From: Priestia filamentosa
GTDB taxonomy: Bacteria > Bacillota > Bacilli > Bacillales > Bacillaceae_H
Direction of reading: 5' to 3'
DNA: 64,000 bases
Assembly: GCF_900177535.1 (NCBI RefSeq)
Contig: NZ_FXAJ01000002.1
Coordinates: forward strand, 310,001-374,000
Positions 19,512 to 28,339 of the stretch are shown one piece after another. The position numbers were made by a program, and so were the translations under genes. The notes below the pieces were generated by a model. That model saw only the letters and a program-made list of their open reading frames with translations. It was not told where the DNA came from and searched no databases. Each line of letters starts with the position of its first letter. Within the stretch, counting starts at the first letter, position 1.

Positions 19512-20496
19512 GATCTGTCGCTAGTGGAGGTTGCTCCATCCATTCATTTTCTATCAGTAAATTTACACCGTCTTCTGCTAACACGGCAATATCGGTAATC
19601 ATTTTCGCGTAATTAGCTGCTAAATCCCTTCGTTGACATAATGACATAGCTTCACCATAATATCCAATAGCTGAAGAGAGTAGGCTAGATATTAAAAACA
19701 TCATGAGTTTATCAGAAAAGGGAGGAACTGTTGAATCGGTTACCTCGGAATCAAACGTTCTAGGAATGTGTAAATCATCGTCTGTTAACATTGAAGCCAG
19801 GATTTCGAAGTGTTCTTGGCAAACTGATCTAGCTCTTTTCATATATTTTCGAACATCTTTGGATTGAGAAACCTGGCTAAATCCCAATTCTAAAACTAGT
19901 TTTGTTAATGTCTTTTGCATATTAAGATAGGTGCCACTAACTTCAATGGCACTGATAGGTCTACGTTTCCCAAGCCACCCTGTTAAATAACTTTGTTTTT
20001 TTACAAACTCAACTTTCTGATGATTGTTAAAAGTAGGAGGTTTACTAATAATTCCTTTACTTACAAGAACACCAGTAGCTAAATCATACAATTCCACTGA
20101 CTCAGCAATAACTTGTTTAAAGTATTTCCTTTGATCCTCTCTAATTGCACAGCCAATAGCTCCTGCATATCTAGTCATACCATGGACAGACATGATTTGC
20201 ATAAAAACAATAATATATGTATCTGTAAATAGAGCTGGTGCCTCTAGTGTGACATCCTCATCAGTAAATCCCTGTGGAATTGGATAGTTTTCTTTTGTTA
20301 AAAATTCTTTTATCTTTTGAAGGTGGGTTTCTGATAACTCTAGGGCAAATTGAAGGACTTCACCTATTTCTTTGTCCTCTACAGTATTAATGAAATAACG
20401 AATGATGCAGCGTGATAAGCTATCATTAAGGTATTGTGACCAAAGGTTTGCAAGTTCCGAGGAACTCATTCTCCCACTATGAGTAGTGTTCTCCAT
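19486..20496 (-). CDS. DUF3231 family protein, two helical-bundle repeats
   Basis: 336 residues from ATG 20496, set by AGGAGG eight bases upstream (an in-frame ATG at 20514 lacks one). Two related halves of about 165 residues are visible: SSELANLWSQYLNDSLSRCI with TDTYIIVFMQIMSVHG in the first, AIEVSGTYLNMQKTLTKLV with SDKLMMFLISSLLSSAIGYYG in the second. DUF3231 is a Bacillales family of ferritin-like four-helix bundles with unknown function, often induced in sporulation or stress. Overlap with the next gene shows an operon. Confidence 0.85.
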   Translation of the reverse strand: MENTTHSGRMSSSELANLWSQYLNDSLSRCIIRYFINTVEDKEIGEVLQFALELSETHLQKIKEFLTKENYPIPQGFTDEDVTLEAPALFTDTYIIVFMQIMSVHGMTRYAGAIGCAIREDQRKYFKQVIAESVELYDLATGVLVSKGIISKPPTFNNHQKVEFVKKQSYLTGWLGKRRPISAIEVSGTYLNMQKTLTKLVLELGFSQVSQSKDVRKYMKRARSVCQEHFEILASMLTDDDLHIPRTFDSEVTDSTVPPFSDKLMMFLISSLLSSAIGYYGEAMSLCQRRDLAANYAKMITDIAVLAEDGVNLLIENEWMEQPPLATDHDNLAKNK

Positions 20497-20774
20497 TTTA
20501 TTAACCTCCTGCAAATTTGTCTACGCTAGTATATCCAACTGGAGTTATATTATAATTTAGAACAAACTTCAGGATTGGACTCTATGTTTCATCATAATCT
20601 CATAGATGTAGTAATAGCCTTTGTTGACTATTGGTTTACTAAGTTCCTTTTGAAAGTAAAAAATAGAAAATGAAGATTGCCTTATCTATAAAAAATAAAG
20701 AAAGATTACCCATTTTTGAAATTTCGGTTTCTCAACAGTGACCAAATAAACTTCTCAAGTATCAATTTAGAGAA
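20497..20774. other. Divergent gap, DUF3231 gene and LysR gene
   Basis: AT-rich, about 280 bp before the 38-bp repeat. It must contain the DUF3231 promoter; no clear -35/-10 pair was assigned. Confidence 0.5.
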
Positions 20775-20812
20775 AGAGACATAAATAACTACAAAAAGCA
20801 ATTGTAATATAT
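20775..20812 (+). repeat. 38-bp dispersed repeat, copy B
   Basis: Matches 15407-15444 at 34 of 38 positions. It ends 45 bp before the LysR start and a TATAAT hexamer (20810-20815) overlaps its end, so this copy may form part of the lysR promoter. Confidence 0.8.
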
Positions 20813-20856
20813 AATAAAGTTAGGTATGAATTTATCTGTATGTGGAGGAGAGCTTT

Positions 20857-21738
20857 ATGGAATGGCATCATTTTGAGTATTTTCAAATGCTCGCACGCAC
20901 AGAACATATGACACAATCAGCGAAACTATTATCAATATCACAGCCTGCGTTAAGTCGCTCCATTTCTCGGTTAGAGGAGGAAGTTGGTGTTCCGCTATTT
21001 GATCGGCAAGGTCGCTCTATGTCGTTAAATAAATACGGTCATTTGTTCTTAAAACGAGTCGAACGGATTATGAAAGAGTTCGAAGAAGGAAAGAGAGAGA
21101 TTCAAGCCCTTTTGGATCCTGAAGAAGGAGAGATTTCCCTCGGGTTTCTACATACACTAGGACCAAGTTATATCCCACGCCTTATTAGCTCTTTTAGAGA
21201 AGTGTATCCAAAAACGAAGTTTCGTCTTTATCAAAATAATTCTCACACTCTTCTTCGCCAGCTAGAAGAAGGAGAAGTTGATATTTGTCTGCTTTCAAAT
21301 ATGGAAATTAAGGATCCTATTCAATGGAGAATTTTAAGAAAAGAAGAGCTCTTTCTCAGTGTTCCAACTTGTCACCGTTTTTCCCATTATGAAAGCATTT
21401 TATTAGAGGAAGTACGAGAGGAGAAATTTGTTCTTTTAAAAAAAGGATATTCGCTGCGCTCCATTACGGATCAGCTGTTTGAGAAAGTTGGGATTACCCC
21501 AAATATTACCTTTGAGGGAGAAGAAGTTCCGACAATTGCAGGGCTGATTTCAGCTGGATTTGGGATTTCATTATTGCCTCGTTTACATAAGCCAGAGGAA
21601 AGCAACGTTATCCAAATCCCTGTTCATTCTCCAAAGTGTGAACGATTAATAGGGCTTGCCTGGAATGAAAAAACATACATGTCTGCTCCAACATTGAACT
21701 TAAAGAATTTTGTTTTAGAGTGTAAAAATGAGCTTTAA
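20857..21738 (+). CDS. LysR-family transcriptional regulator
   Basis: 293 residues from ATG 20857 (GGAGGAG upstream; the GTG at 20842 is part of that ribosome site). N-terminal winged HTH: FEYFQMLARTEHMTQSAKLL, SISQPALSRSISRLEEEVGV, LFDRQGRSM. The effector domain follows (GEISLGFLHTLGPSYIPRLI). The subgroup with MEWHxFEYFQxLARxxHxT often sits beside an MFS efflux gene; here its neighbours are a DUF3231 gene and a sulfur transporter. Target unknown. Confidence 0.92.
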   Translation: MEWHHFEYFQMLARTEHMTQSAKLLSISQPALSRSISRLEEEVGVPLFDRQGRSMSLNKYGHLFLKRVERIMKEFEEGKREIQALLDPEEGEISLGFLHTLGPSYIPRLISSFREVYPKTKFRLYQNNSHTLLRQLEEGEVDICLLSNMEIKDPIQWRILRKEELFLSVPTCHRFSHYESILLEEVREEKFVLLKKGYSLRSITDQLFEKVGITPNITFEGEEVPTIAGLISAGFGISLLPRLHKPEESNVIQIPVHSPKCERLIGLAWNEKTYMSAPTLNLKNFVLECKNEL

Positions 21739-21876
21739 AATATGAATCATTAAAACTTTGTAATGAGTAAACTACATAAAGTATGAAGAGAGATAGGCAT
21801 GAGCCAAAAACAAGAAGAGGAAAATGAAAAACGAAGTTGTCTCTTCGTTGTTTTCGAGACAGCTAATAGTGCATAA

Positions 21877-21911
21877 AAAGACCTTATCTGCATAGATAAG
21901 GTCTTTTTACA
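21877..21911. terminator. Bidirectional terminator between lysR and the YeeE gene
   Basis: Perfect arms AAAAAGACCTTATCT / AGATAAGGTCTTTTT with a four-base loop. Confidence 0.92.
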
Positions 21912-21922
21912 TGTTCTTTGCT

Positions 21923-23149
21923 TTATTTTTTATAAGCACAATATGGACGGAGTTTCACACCGATAATGCTTCCGATAAATGCAGCAACAAACCAAAGCCA
22001 GCCATGCATACTAAAGGAAGCAATTCCATCGAAATAGGCTCCAATATTACATCCGAATGAAATACGAGCTCCATATCCCATCATCACGCCACCTACTAAT
22101 GAACCAATTGTCATGCGAGTCGGCAGTTTAAAGCGGACAGGTTTGCTGAAACGACCTGCGAAAGCAGCTGCAAGAAGTGCTCCAGCCATAAGACTAATAT
22201 CCATAACGGTTGTGATGTCCATATACAATGGACTTTCTAGTGAAGCAGACTTTGCAGGATCCTGCCAATATGACCATGTCTCAGGATTTGCTCCAAAAGC
22301 TTGGGTGATTTTTGAACCCCAAAGAGCAAAAGCAGATGTAATTCCCCAAGGCTTTCCTTGAACCATTAAGATAAGAGCATTTAGAACGGCTAGCGCAACT
22401 CCCCCTAAAATAAGGGGCCAAGGACCTTTAAAAATGACTTTCCATCCGTTTGTATTTTCTCGTTTTTGAGGGATAAGTTTGCCGTGTTTACGTTTTTCAA
22501 TCAAGATTGTCGCAAAGTAAACAATAGCAAGCATGATAAACTGCACAAGAAAACCTGTTACAACATTAAAATGTTCAATAAGAGAAATTGGCTGAAACTG
22601 CGGTGTATTCATCCACCAATTAAAATGAGTAGCAGCAATAACAGAGCCTGCAATAAATCCAATTAATGTTACAACACCGTTCATATCACCGCCACCAATA
22701 TGATATAGCGTACCTGATGCGCACCCATCACCCATTTGCATTCCAATTCCGAAAATAAAGGCTCCGACTAATACAGACATTCCTACTGGGGATACATATC
22801 CAGAAATAGAATGGCCAAACATGCTTCCTTTCAAAAGAAGCGGTAAAAATAATGCGTTTGCTACAAGCATCATAATCATTTGAGCACGAATACCTTCACC
22901 ACGTCGGTGTAAAATAAATTGACGCCATGCAGATGTAAAACCAAAGCGGGCTTGATATAAGATAAAGCCTCCAACTCCGCCTAATACATATAAAAGCGAT
23001 TGATTAAAAGATACTTTTGTATACAAGAAAATAGTACCGCCAATCAGGATGAGAAGTGATAAAACACTTAACCATGTATTCCGATTATTTGGGGTTTTCA
23101 TTACCTTCTGAGTTGACGATACAGATTGATTATTAACCATTGTTGCCAA
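21923..23149 (-). CDS. YeeE/YedE-family sulfur (thiosulfate) transporter, TsuA-like
   Basis: 408 residues, about ten or more helices. Both halves carry the family's cysteine motifs, GDGCASGTLYHIGGGD and SFGCNIGAYFDGIASFSMHGW, which in TsuA pass thiosulfate through the membrane by transient hydrogen bonds. Both Cys are present. TTG 23149 is the preferred start: GGAGG sits seven bases before it, while ATG 23140 is too far. No TusA-like partner gene is adjacent. A CymR-like box upstream (23179-23195) would put it under sulfur control. Confidence 0.9.
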   Translation of the reverse strand: MATMVNNQSVSSTQKVMKTPNNRNTWLSVLSLLILIGGTIFLYTKVSFNQSLLYVLGGVGGFILYQARFGFTSAWRQFILHRRGEGIRAQMIMMLVANALFLPLLLKGSMFGHSISGYVSPVGMSVLVGAFIFGIGMQMGDGCASGTLYHIGGGDMNGVVTLIGFIAGSVIAATHFNWWMNTPQFQPISLIEHFNVVTGFLVQFIMLAIVYFATILIEKRKHGKLIPQKRENTNGWKVIFKGPWPLILGGVALAVLNALILMVQGKPWGITSAFALWGSKITQAFGANPETWSYWQDPAKSASLESPLYMDITTVMDISLMAGALLAAAFAGRFSKPVRFKLPTRMTIGSLVGGVMMGYGARISFGCNIGAYFDGIASFSMHGWLWFVAAFIGSIIGVKLRPYCAYKK

Positions 23150-23178
23150 TGTAACCCCTCCTTTTTATATTATATTAC

Positions 23179-23195
23179 AATAATTCCTATCGGGT
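23179..23195 (-). promoter_or_regulatory. Possible CymR-type site upstream of the YeeE gene
   Basis: On the minus strand the sequence ACCCGATAGGAATTATT contains ATAGGAATTAT, which recalls the half-site of the CymR sulfur repressor. The match is by eye and only one half is good. Confidence 0.35.
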
Positions 23196-23290
23196 TTCTA
23201 GTGTTTAGAGTTAATTTATTAAAATGTTAGTTAGTGGAAAAAGAATAGAATAATCATGGAGATTTTATAACTTAATGGGTGCTTCAAATA

Positions 23291-23304
23291 AGAAAGCGTT
23301 ATCA
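23291..23304 (+). promoter_or_regulatory. cre-like site before the sucrose repressor gene
   Basis: AGAAAGCGTTATCA agrees with the CcpA consensus TGWAANCGNTNWCA at 13 of 14 positions. It lies just upstream of the probable promoter of the LacI gene. Confidence 0.55.
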
Positions 23305-23310
23305 ATACTT

Positions 23311-23339
23311 TGTACATTATTCCATAGGAAAGGTATAAT
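23311..23339 (+). promoter_or_regulatory. Promoter of the LacI-type repressor gene
   Basis: TGTACA, 17-bp spacer, TATAAT; ends 30 bp before the start codon. Confidence 0.55.
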
Positions 23340-23369
23340 AGCTTAAGAGCATGTGAAAGGGGAAAAGCA

Positions 23370-24356
23370 ATGAAAACAAAGATTGGAGATGTAGCAAAGC
23401 TAGCTGGAGTTTCTCCCACAACGGTTTCTCGTGTACTGAATAACCGTGGGTACATCAGTAAAGAAACAAGAGAAAATGTACATAAAGCTATGAGGGAATT
23501 AAACTACTTTCCAAATGATTTAGCACGGTCATTATTTAATAAACGAACTAACTTAATTGGCGTTATCTTCCCAACAACAAGCAATCCGTTTTATGGAGAG
23601 CTTATTTTTCATCTAGAAAATATTTGTGCTGAACAAGGCTATAAAGTATTGCTGTGCAATAGCTTAAATAGTATAGAAAAAGAAGAAAAGTATGTGGAAA
23701 TGCTCCTGCGCAATCAAGTGGACGGCATAATTGTGGGTACCCATAATCACGGAATTATTGATTATCATAAGCAAAATCTAGCTGTTGTTGCTGTTGACAG
23801 ATATTTATCGGAGACAATTCCGATTGTAAGCTGTGATAATTATGACGGAGGAAGAAAAGCAACAGAACTACTCGTATCAAAACAATGCGAATACATTATA
23901 CATATTAACGGGCAGTCTGATATAGAAACCCCAGCGCAACAGCTTAGAAGAAAGGCATATGAGGATGTATTACACGAATGCGGCAAAAAGCCGATTACAT
24001 ATGAAGTCCCTCAAACATTTGATCCAAAAAGTCAGGATGAAATCATTCAGCGAATTTTAGATGAACACCCCCATGTAGACGGAGTTTTTGCGAGTAATGA
24101 TTTGTTTGCGGCTTCTTTTATTCGCGAAGCAAAACGAAGAGGAAAGAAAATACCTGAGGACGTTAAAGTTGTCGGATATGATGGAACTGAAACAGCACAA
24201 ACTTTATTACCTGAATTAACAACCATTCAACAGCCAATCCACTCTATTGCTCAAACGACTGTTGATATGCTGTTAAAAGGGATTAGCGGGGAGTTTCATA
24301 ATATCAAAAGTGAAACAAAGCTACCTGTAACGCTAATTGAAGGTGAAACAACATAG
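23370..24356 (+). CDS. LacI-family repressor of the sucrose operon (ScrR-like)
   Basis: 328 residues. HTH at residues 4-24 (IGDVAKLAGVSPTTVSRVLN) and hinge region LNYFPNDLARSL, then a periplasmic-binding-like effector domain (NLIGVIFPTTSNPFYGELI; DGVFASNDLFAASFI; VVGYDGTE). It stands directly before the symporter, GH32 and fructokinase genes, with operator copies between, so it should repress them until sucrose or fructose signals appear. A terminator whose stem includes its own stop codon separates it from the operon. Confidence 0.9.
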   Translation: MKTKIGDVAKLAGVSPTTVSRVLNNRGYISKETRENVHKAMRELNYFPNDLARSLFNKRTNLIGVIFPTTSNPFYGELIFHLENICAEQGYKVLLCNSLNSIEKEEKYVEMLLRNQVDGIIVGTHNHGIIDYHKQNLAVVAVDRYLSETIPIVSCDNYDGGRKATELLVSKQCEYIIHINGQSDIETPAQQLRRKAYEDVLHECGKKPITYEVPQTFDPKSQDEIIQRILDEHPHVDGVFASNDLFAASFIREAKRRGKKIPEDVKVVGYDGTETAQTLLPELTTIQQPIHSIAQTTVDMLLKGISGEFHNIKSETKLPVTLIEGETT

Positions 24357-24391
24357 GACATTGCCTCTAGGCAGTGTCCTATGTTGTTTTT
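24350..24391 (+). terminator. Terminator after the sucrose repressor gene
   Basis: Arms AACATAGGACATTGCC / GGCAGTGTCCTATGTT with a four-base loop and T-run; the stop codon is inside the 5' arm. Confidence 0.9.
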
Positions 24392-24410
24392 AAAGAATTA
24401 AATTAAATTT

Positions 24411-24444
24411 ATGAAACCGGTTGACATATGAAACCGGTTGACAT
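24411..24444 (+). promoter_or_regulatory. Two tandem 17-bp operators for the LacI-type repressor
   Basis: ATGAAACCGGTTGACAT occurs twice head to tail, with no gap. Each holds the palindromic core AACCGGTT usual for LacI-family operators. Copy 1 runs into the -35 hexamer and copy 2 fills the spacer, so binding should block RNA polymerase. Confidence 0.8.
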
Positions 24445-24449
24445 AGAAT
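24421..24449 (+). promoter_or_regulatory. Sigma-A promoter of the sucrose operon
   Basis: TTGACA (24421-24426), 17-bp spacer, TAGAAT (24444-24449). The -35 is supplied by the end of operator copy 1. Confidence 0.75.
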
Positions 24450-24455
24450 TATCTG

Positions 24456-24469
24456 TGAAAGTGCTTTCA
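24456..24469 (+). promoter_or_regulatory. cre-like site in the sucrose operon leader
   Basis: TGAAAGTGCTTTCA, a near-perfect palindrome, agrees with TGWAANCGNTNWCA at 13 of 14. It overlaps or follows the transcription start, a position suited to catabolite repression by CcpA. Confidence 0.7.
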
Positions 24470-24515
24470 ATAACAAATTATTCGTTTTTCATTTCTAATC
24501 AAAGGGGTTATCCAA

Positions 24516-25757
24516 ATGAAAAGTTCAAAAATGTTGTATTGGAAGTTAAGTGCATATTTCTTTTTCTTTTTCTTTACATGGTCTGCTAGCTATTCTCTCT
24601 TTTCGATTTGGCTTGGTCAAGAGATTAAACTAAGTGGATCAGCAACTGGTTTAATCTTTTCTGTAAACGCTATCTTTGCTCTATGTATGCAGCCGATATA
24701 TGGATATATATCAGACAAAATTGGTTTGAAGAAAAATATTTTATTTTTTATTAGCCTTTTACTCGTATTTGTCGGACCATTCTATATTTTCATTTATGGG
24801 CCATTGCTTCAGTACAATGTTTTGCTTGGTGCAATTGTAGGAGGGGTGTACTTAGGGGTTTCATTTCTAGCGGGGATAGGAGCCATCGAATCGTATATTG
24901 AAAAGATCAGCCGAAAATATCAGTTTGAATATGGCAAATCAAGAATGTGGGGATCATTAGGGTGGGCTTCAGCTACATTTTTTGCAGGTCAGTTATTTAA
25001 CATTAATCCTAATATTAATTTTTGGATTGCTTCTGGGTCGGCGATTATTCTTGTCTTCATTATTTTGTCTATAAAAATAGAGATGACAACGTACGAAGTC
25101 GAGAAAGCCCAATCTGTTTCTTTAAAAGACGTAGGTCAACTTTTTCTTTTAAAAGATTTTTGGTTTTTAATGCTTTATGTAGTGGGTGTGACTTGCGTAT
25201 ATAGCGTGTATGATCAACAATTTCCGATCTACTATGCATCTGTTTTTCCAAGTGAGGCATTAGGGAACCAAGTATTTGGATATCTTAATTCTGTACAGGT
25301 GTTTTTAGAAGCAGGGATGCTGTTTTTAGCTCCGTTTATGGTAAACAAACTTGGCGCAAAAAACAGCTTACTATTAGCAGGATTTCTAATGGCCTTTCGA
25401 ATTATTGGTTCAGGGCTTGTGATAGGGCCAATCGGAATTTCTTCAATGAAGCTTATTCACGCTTTAGAGCTACCAATTATGTTGATTGCGATTTTCAAAT
25501 ATTTAGCAATTAATTTTGATACGCGTTTATCATCCATTTTATATCTTGTCGGCTTTCAATTTGCGTCACAAGTAGGGGCAGCTATTTTATCGCCTATTTC
25601 AGGGATATTATATGATTCCATTGGGTTCCGATACTCTTATCTTGTAATGGGAACAATGGTGTTAGGTTTTACGATTATATCCATCTTCACATTGCTAGGT
25701 TCTAAGCATACTAGAGGAATACCTCAAGGTGGTAAAAATATAAAAAGAGTAGTATAG
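24516..25757 (+). CDS. MFS sucrose/oligosaccharide:H+ symporter (LacY/CscB-like)
   Basis: 413 residues with 12 predicted helices. The N-terminus WKLSAYFFFFFFTWSASYSL (charge then aromatic-rich helix 1), loop motif GYISDKIGLKKN and GKSRMWGSLGWASATFF are typical of the oligosaccharide:proton symporter branch of the MFS (LacY, CscB, RafB). It imports unphosphorylated sugar, which fits with a plain invertase and fructokinase downstream rather than a PTS. RBS AAAGGGG. First gene of the operon; GH32 starts 11 bp after it. Confidence 0.88.
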   Translation: MKSSKMLYWKLSAYFFFFFFTWSASYSLFSIWLGQEIKLSGSATGLIFSVNAIFALCMQPIYGYISDKIGLKKNILFFISLLLVFVGPFYIFIYGPLLQYNVLLGAIVGGVYLGVSFLAGIGAIESYIEKISRKYQFEYGKSRMWGSLGWASATFFAGQLFNINPNINFWIASGSAIILVFIILSIKIEMTTYEVEKAQSVSLKDVGQLFLLKDFWFLMLYVVGVTCVYSVYDQQFPIYYASVFPSEALGNQVFGYLNSVQVFLEAGMLFLAPFMVNKLGAKNSLLLAGFLMAFRIIGSGLVIGPIGISSMKLIHALELPIMLIAIFKYLAINFDTRLSSILYLVGFQFASQVGAAILSPISGILYDSIGFRYSYLVMGTMVLGFTIISIFTLLGSKHTRGIPQGGKNIKRVV

Positions 25758-25768
25758 GAGGAAGTAAT

Positions 25769-27241
25769 ATGGTAATAGATCAAAAACTTCAAAAAGCTGA
25801 AGAAGCTATTAAAAAAACAACACAAAACATAAATCCTCGGTATCGATTAGGCTATCATATTATGGGAGAAGGGAACTGGATCAATGACCCAAATGGTTTG
25901 GTTCAATATAAAGGAGAATATCACGTTTTTTATCAGCATCATCCATATGATGAAAACTGGGGCCCTATGCACTGGGGTCATGTAAAAAGTAAAGATTTAG
26001 TGAACTGGGAATATGCTCCGATTGCGTTAGCACCTGGCGATGAATACGATAGGGACGGTTGCTTTTCAGGAAGTGCTGTTAACAATAACGGAGAGCTAAC
26101 CCTTATTTATACAGGTCACAATTATATTAATCAGGAGGAAGACACTTTTTATCAAACTCAAAATATTGCGGTGAGTACAGATGGAGTAGTATTCGAGAAA
26201 GTAGGTCAAAATCCTGTTATTGCTCATCCTCCTGAAGACAGTGCTCATCATTTCCGCGACCCGAAAGTATGGAAGCATAATAATCAATGGTATATGGTAG
26301 TTGGAAACTCAACAAAAGATCAAACTGGAAGAGTTATCTTATATAAATCTCAGGATTTAAGAAAATGGGAGTATGTTGGGGTTCTTGCTCAAAGTGATGG
26401 AACACTAGGATATATGTGGGAGTGTCCAGACTTTTTCGAGCTAGGGGAAAAGCATATCCTGTTAATTTCCCCACAAGGGATAGAATCTAAAGGAGACGAT
26501 TATAATAATCTCTTTCAAACAGGCTATTTTGTTGGCGAATATGACTACGAAAAAAATGAGTACGAAAAAGGTGAGTTTCTAGAATTAGATCATGGCCACG
26601 ATTTTTATGCCGCTCAAACGCTAGTAGATGAGAAAGGCCGTCGCATTGTGATTGGTTGGATGGATATGTGGGAAAGTGAAATGCCGACAAAACAAGACGG
26701 ATGGTGTGGAGCATTAACCATTCCTCGAGAGCTAACGCTCGGAAAGAACAACGCCGTTTCTATGAATCCTATAGACGAGATAGTAGAGTTGCGTGAAGCA
26801 AAGAGTGTAGAACTTGAAAACAAGAGCATTTCAGATTATCATTTAGCAAAGGAAAACAGTAGTTTACTAGAGATAAAAGCAGAGTTTGATTTAACAGATT
26901 GTAAGGCAGAATCAGTTGGATTAACGATTAAAGGCGTCGAAGAAGAGGAAGTTGTGATTACCTATCATATTAGAGATGAAAAGCTTTCTCTGGATTGCTC
27001 GAAAATGGGCAAGAAGGAAGATGGGGTGAGAACAACAGAGCTTGTGAATGATGGGAAGCTTACACTGCGCATCTTCCTTGATCGATCTTCGATTGAACTG
27101 TTTGCAAACGATGGGATGAAAACGATGACAAGTCGTATATATCCAAACGAAGAAAGATTAGGCTTGATGTGCTTTGCAAACAAAGGTGAGGTAAACGTTA
27201 AAGAGTTTACGTATTGGAAATTGAAAGATATTTGGAAGTAG
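25769..27241 (+). CDS. GH32 sucrose hydrolase (invertase)
   Basis: 490 residues, no signal peptide, so cytoplasmic. GH32 motifs: WINDPNG with nucleophile Asp40, FRDPKVW with transition-state stabiliser Asp, and MWECPDFF with the acid/base Glu; the C-terminal beta-sandwich ends with LRIFLDRSSIELFANDG. Hydrolyses sucrose to glucose and fructose. Because import is by symport, free sucrose rather than sucrose-6-phosphate is the likely substrate (inference). RBS AGGAGG. Confidence 0.95.
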   Translation: MVIDQKLQKAEEAIKKTTQNINPRYRLGYHIMGEGNWINDPNGLVQYKGEYHVFYQHHPYDENWGPMHWGHVKSKDLVNWEYAPIALAPGDEYDRDGCFSGSAVNNNGELTLIYTGHNYINQEEDTFYQTQNIAVSTDGVVFEKVGQNPVIAHPPEDSAHHFRDPKVWKHNNQWYMVVGNSTKDQTGRVILYKSQDLRKWEYVGVLAQSDGTLGYMWECPDFFELGEKHILLISPQGIESKGDDYNNLFQTGYFVGEYDYEKNEYEKGEFLELDHGHDFYAAQTLVDEKGRRIVIGWMDMWESEMPTKQDGWCGALTIPRELTLGKNNAVSMNPIDEIVELREAKSVELENKSISDYHLAKENSSLLEIKAEFDLTDCKAESVGLTIKGVEEEEVVITYHIRDEKLSLDCSKMGKKEDGVRTTELVNDGKLTLRIFLDRSSIELFANDGMKTMTSRIYPNEERLGLMCFANKGEVNVKEFTYWKLKDIWK

Positions 27242-27248
27242 AATAAGG

Positions 27249-27272
27249 GTGAGCAAGCGCAAGCTTGCTCAC
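27249..27272 (+). promoter_or_regulatory. Intercistronic hairpin with GCAA tetraloop
   Basis: GTGAGCAAGC, GCAA, GCTTGCTCAC: a perfect 10-bp stem capped by a GNRA loop, lying between the GH32 and fructokinase genes. No T-run follows, so it is probably an RNA processing or stability element rather than a terminator. Confidence 0.7.
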
Positions 27273-27290
27273 AAAATTGAGGTGTACATA

Positions 27291-28286
27291 ATGAGCAAAA
27301 TTTTTTGTATTGGTGAAACATTAATTGATTTTATTCCCGTTCAAAAGGAAAAAAGTTTAAAAGAAGTAGTTGGCTTTGAACGTGTAGCAGGCGGAGCGCC
27401 AATGAATGTTGCAATTGCAGCGGCAAAGTACGGCTGTGAAGCTGTTATGCTAACAAAAATGGCAAATGATCATTTTGGGGATCATATTATGGATGTTTTA
27501 CAAAAAGCAAATGTTGATACGTCCTATATTGTTCGATCAGATGAAGGCGAAACAGGTCTTGCTTTTGTTTCAGTAGACGGATTTGGTGAGAGAACATTCA
27601 ACTTTTATCGTCAAAACGCAGCTGACCTTCTTTTTTCAGAAGAGGAAATCGATGGAGAGTGGTTTAGTGGAGAAGACTTTCTTCATTTTTGCTCTGTGGA
27701 CTTAGTTGACAGTCCAATGAAAATTGCGCACAAAAAAGCAATCAAGGAAATGAAGGAAAAGGGTGGAATCATTAGTTTTGATCCAAACGTGCGCCTTCCA
27801 TTATGGCCTGATGAAGAAAGCTGCCGTAAAGCAATTATAGAATTTTTACCGCTTTCTCATATTGTTAAAATATCGGATGAAGAACTTTCGTTTATTACAG
27901 GCATAGAGGATGAAGAAGATGAAGAAGCGGGCATTAAGGCGCTTTTCACAGGAGATGTAAAAGTTGTTGTCTATACAAAAGGTAAACACGGCGCTTCCAT
28001 TCATTTTGAAAATGGCGAAACGTATGAAGGAAAAGGATTTAAAGTAACTGTTGCTGATACAACAGGTGCTGGAGATGCTTTTATTGGCGGCTTTTTATCA
28101 GAGCTTTCACAGCATGAGATTACAAGTGAGAACTTGGTTGAACAAGTAAGAGCACATCATGAGGAGCTTCTTACTTTCGCAAATGCAAGCGGAGCGTTAA
28201 CGGCATCAGTTAAAGGAGCGATTCAATCTGCTCCAGGAAAAGATCATGTATTAAGATTTATTGAAACACGGAAAACAGAGGCATAG
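27291..28286 (+). CDS. Fructokinase, PfkB (ribokinase) family
   Basis: 331 residues from ATG 27291 (TTGAGGTG upstream). PfkB signature 1 GGAPMNVAIAAAKYG and signature 2 DTTGAGDAFIGGFL with the catalytic Asp are clear, as is the start IFCIGETLIDFIP. Phosphorylates the fructose freed by the GH32 enzyme. Last gene of the sucrose operon, separated from GH32 by a 10-bp-stem hairpin. An adjacent longer frame to 27249 includes the hairpin and is not a real start. Confidence 0.94.
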   Translation: MSKIFCIGETLIDFIPVQKEKSLKEVVGFERVAGGAPMNVAIAAAKYGCEAVMLTKMANDHFGDHIMDVLQKANVDTSYIVRSDEGETGLAFVSVDGFGERTFNFYRQNAADLLFSEEEIDGEWFSGEDFLHFCSVDLVDSPMKIAHKKAIKEMKEKGGIISFDPNVRLPLWPDEESCRKAIIEFLPLSHIVKISDEELSFITGIEDEEDEEAGIKALFTGDVKVVVYTKGKHGASIHFENGETYEGKGFKVTVADTTGAGDAFIGGFLSELSQHEITSENLVEQVRAHHEELLTFANASGALTASVKGAIQSAPGKDHVLRFIETRKTEA

Positions 28287-28292
28287 GAAAAT

Positions 28293-28331
28293 AATACCCC
28301 GTCTCTTTGTAGAAAAAGGCGGGGGTACTTA
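28293..28331 (+). terminator. Hairpin after the sucrose operon
   Basis: Arms TACCCCGTC / GGCGGGGGTA with a loop of about 14 bases; only a weak T-run follows. Confidence 0.5.
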
Positions 28332-28339
28332 TGTAAAGG

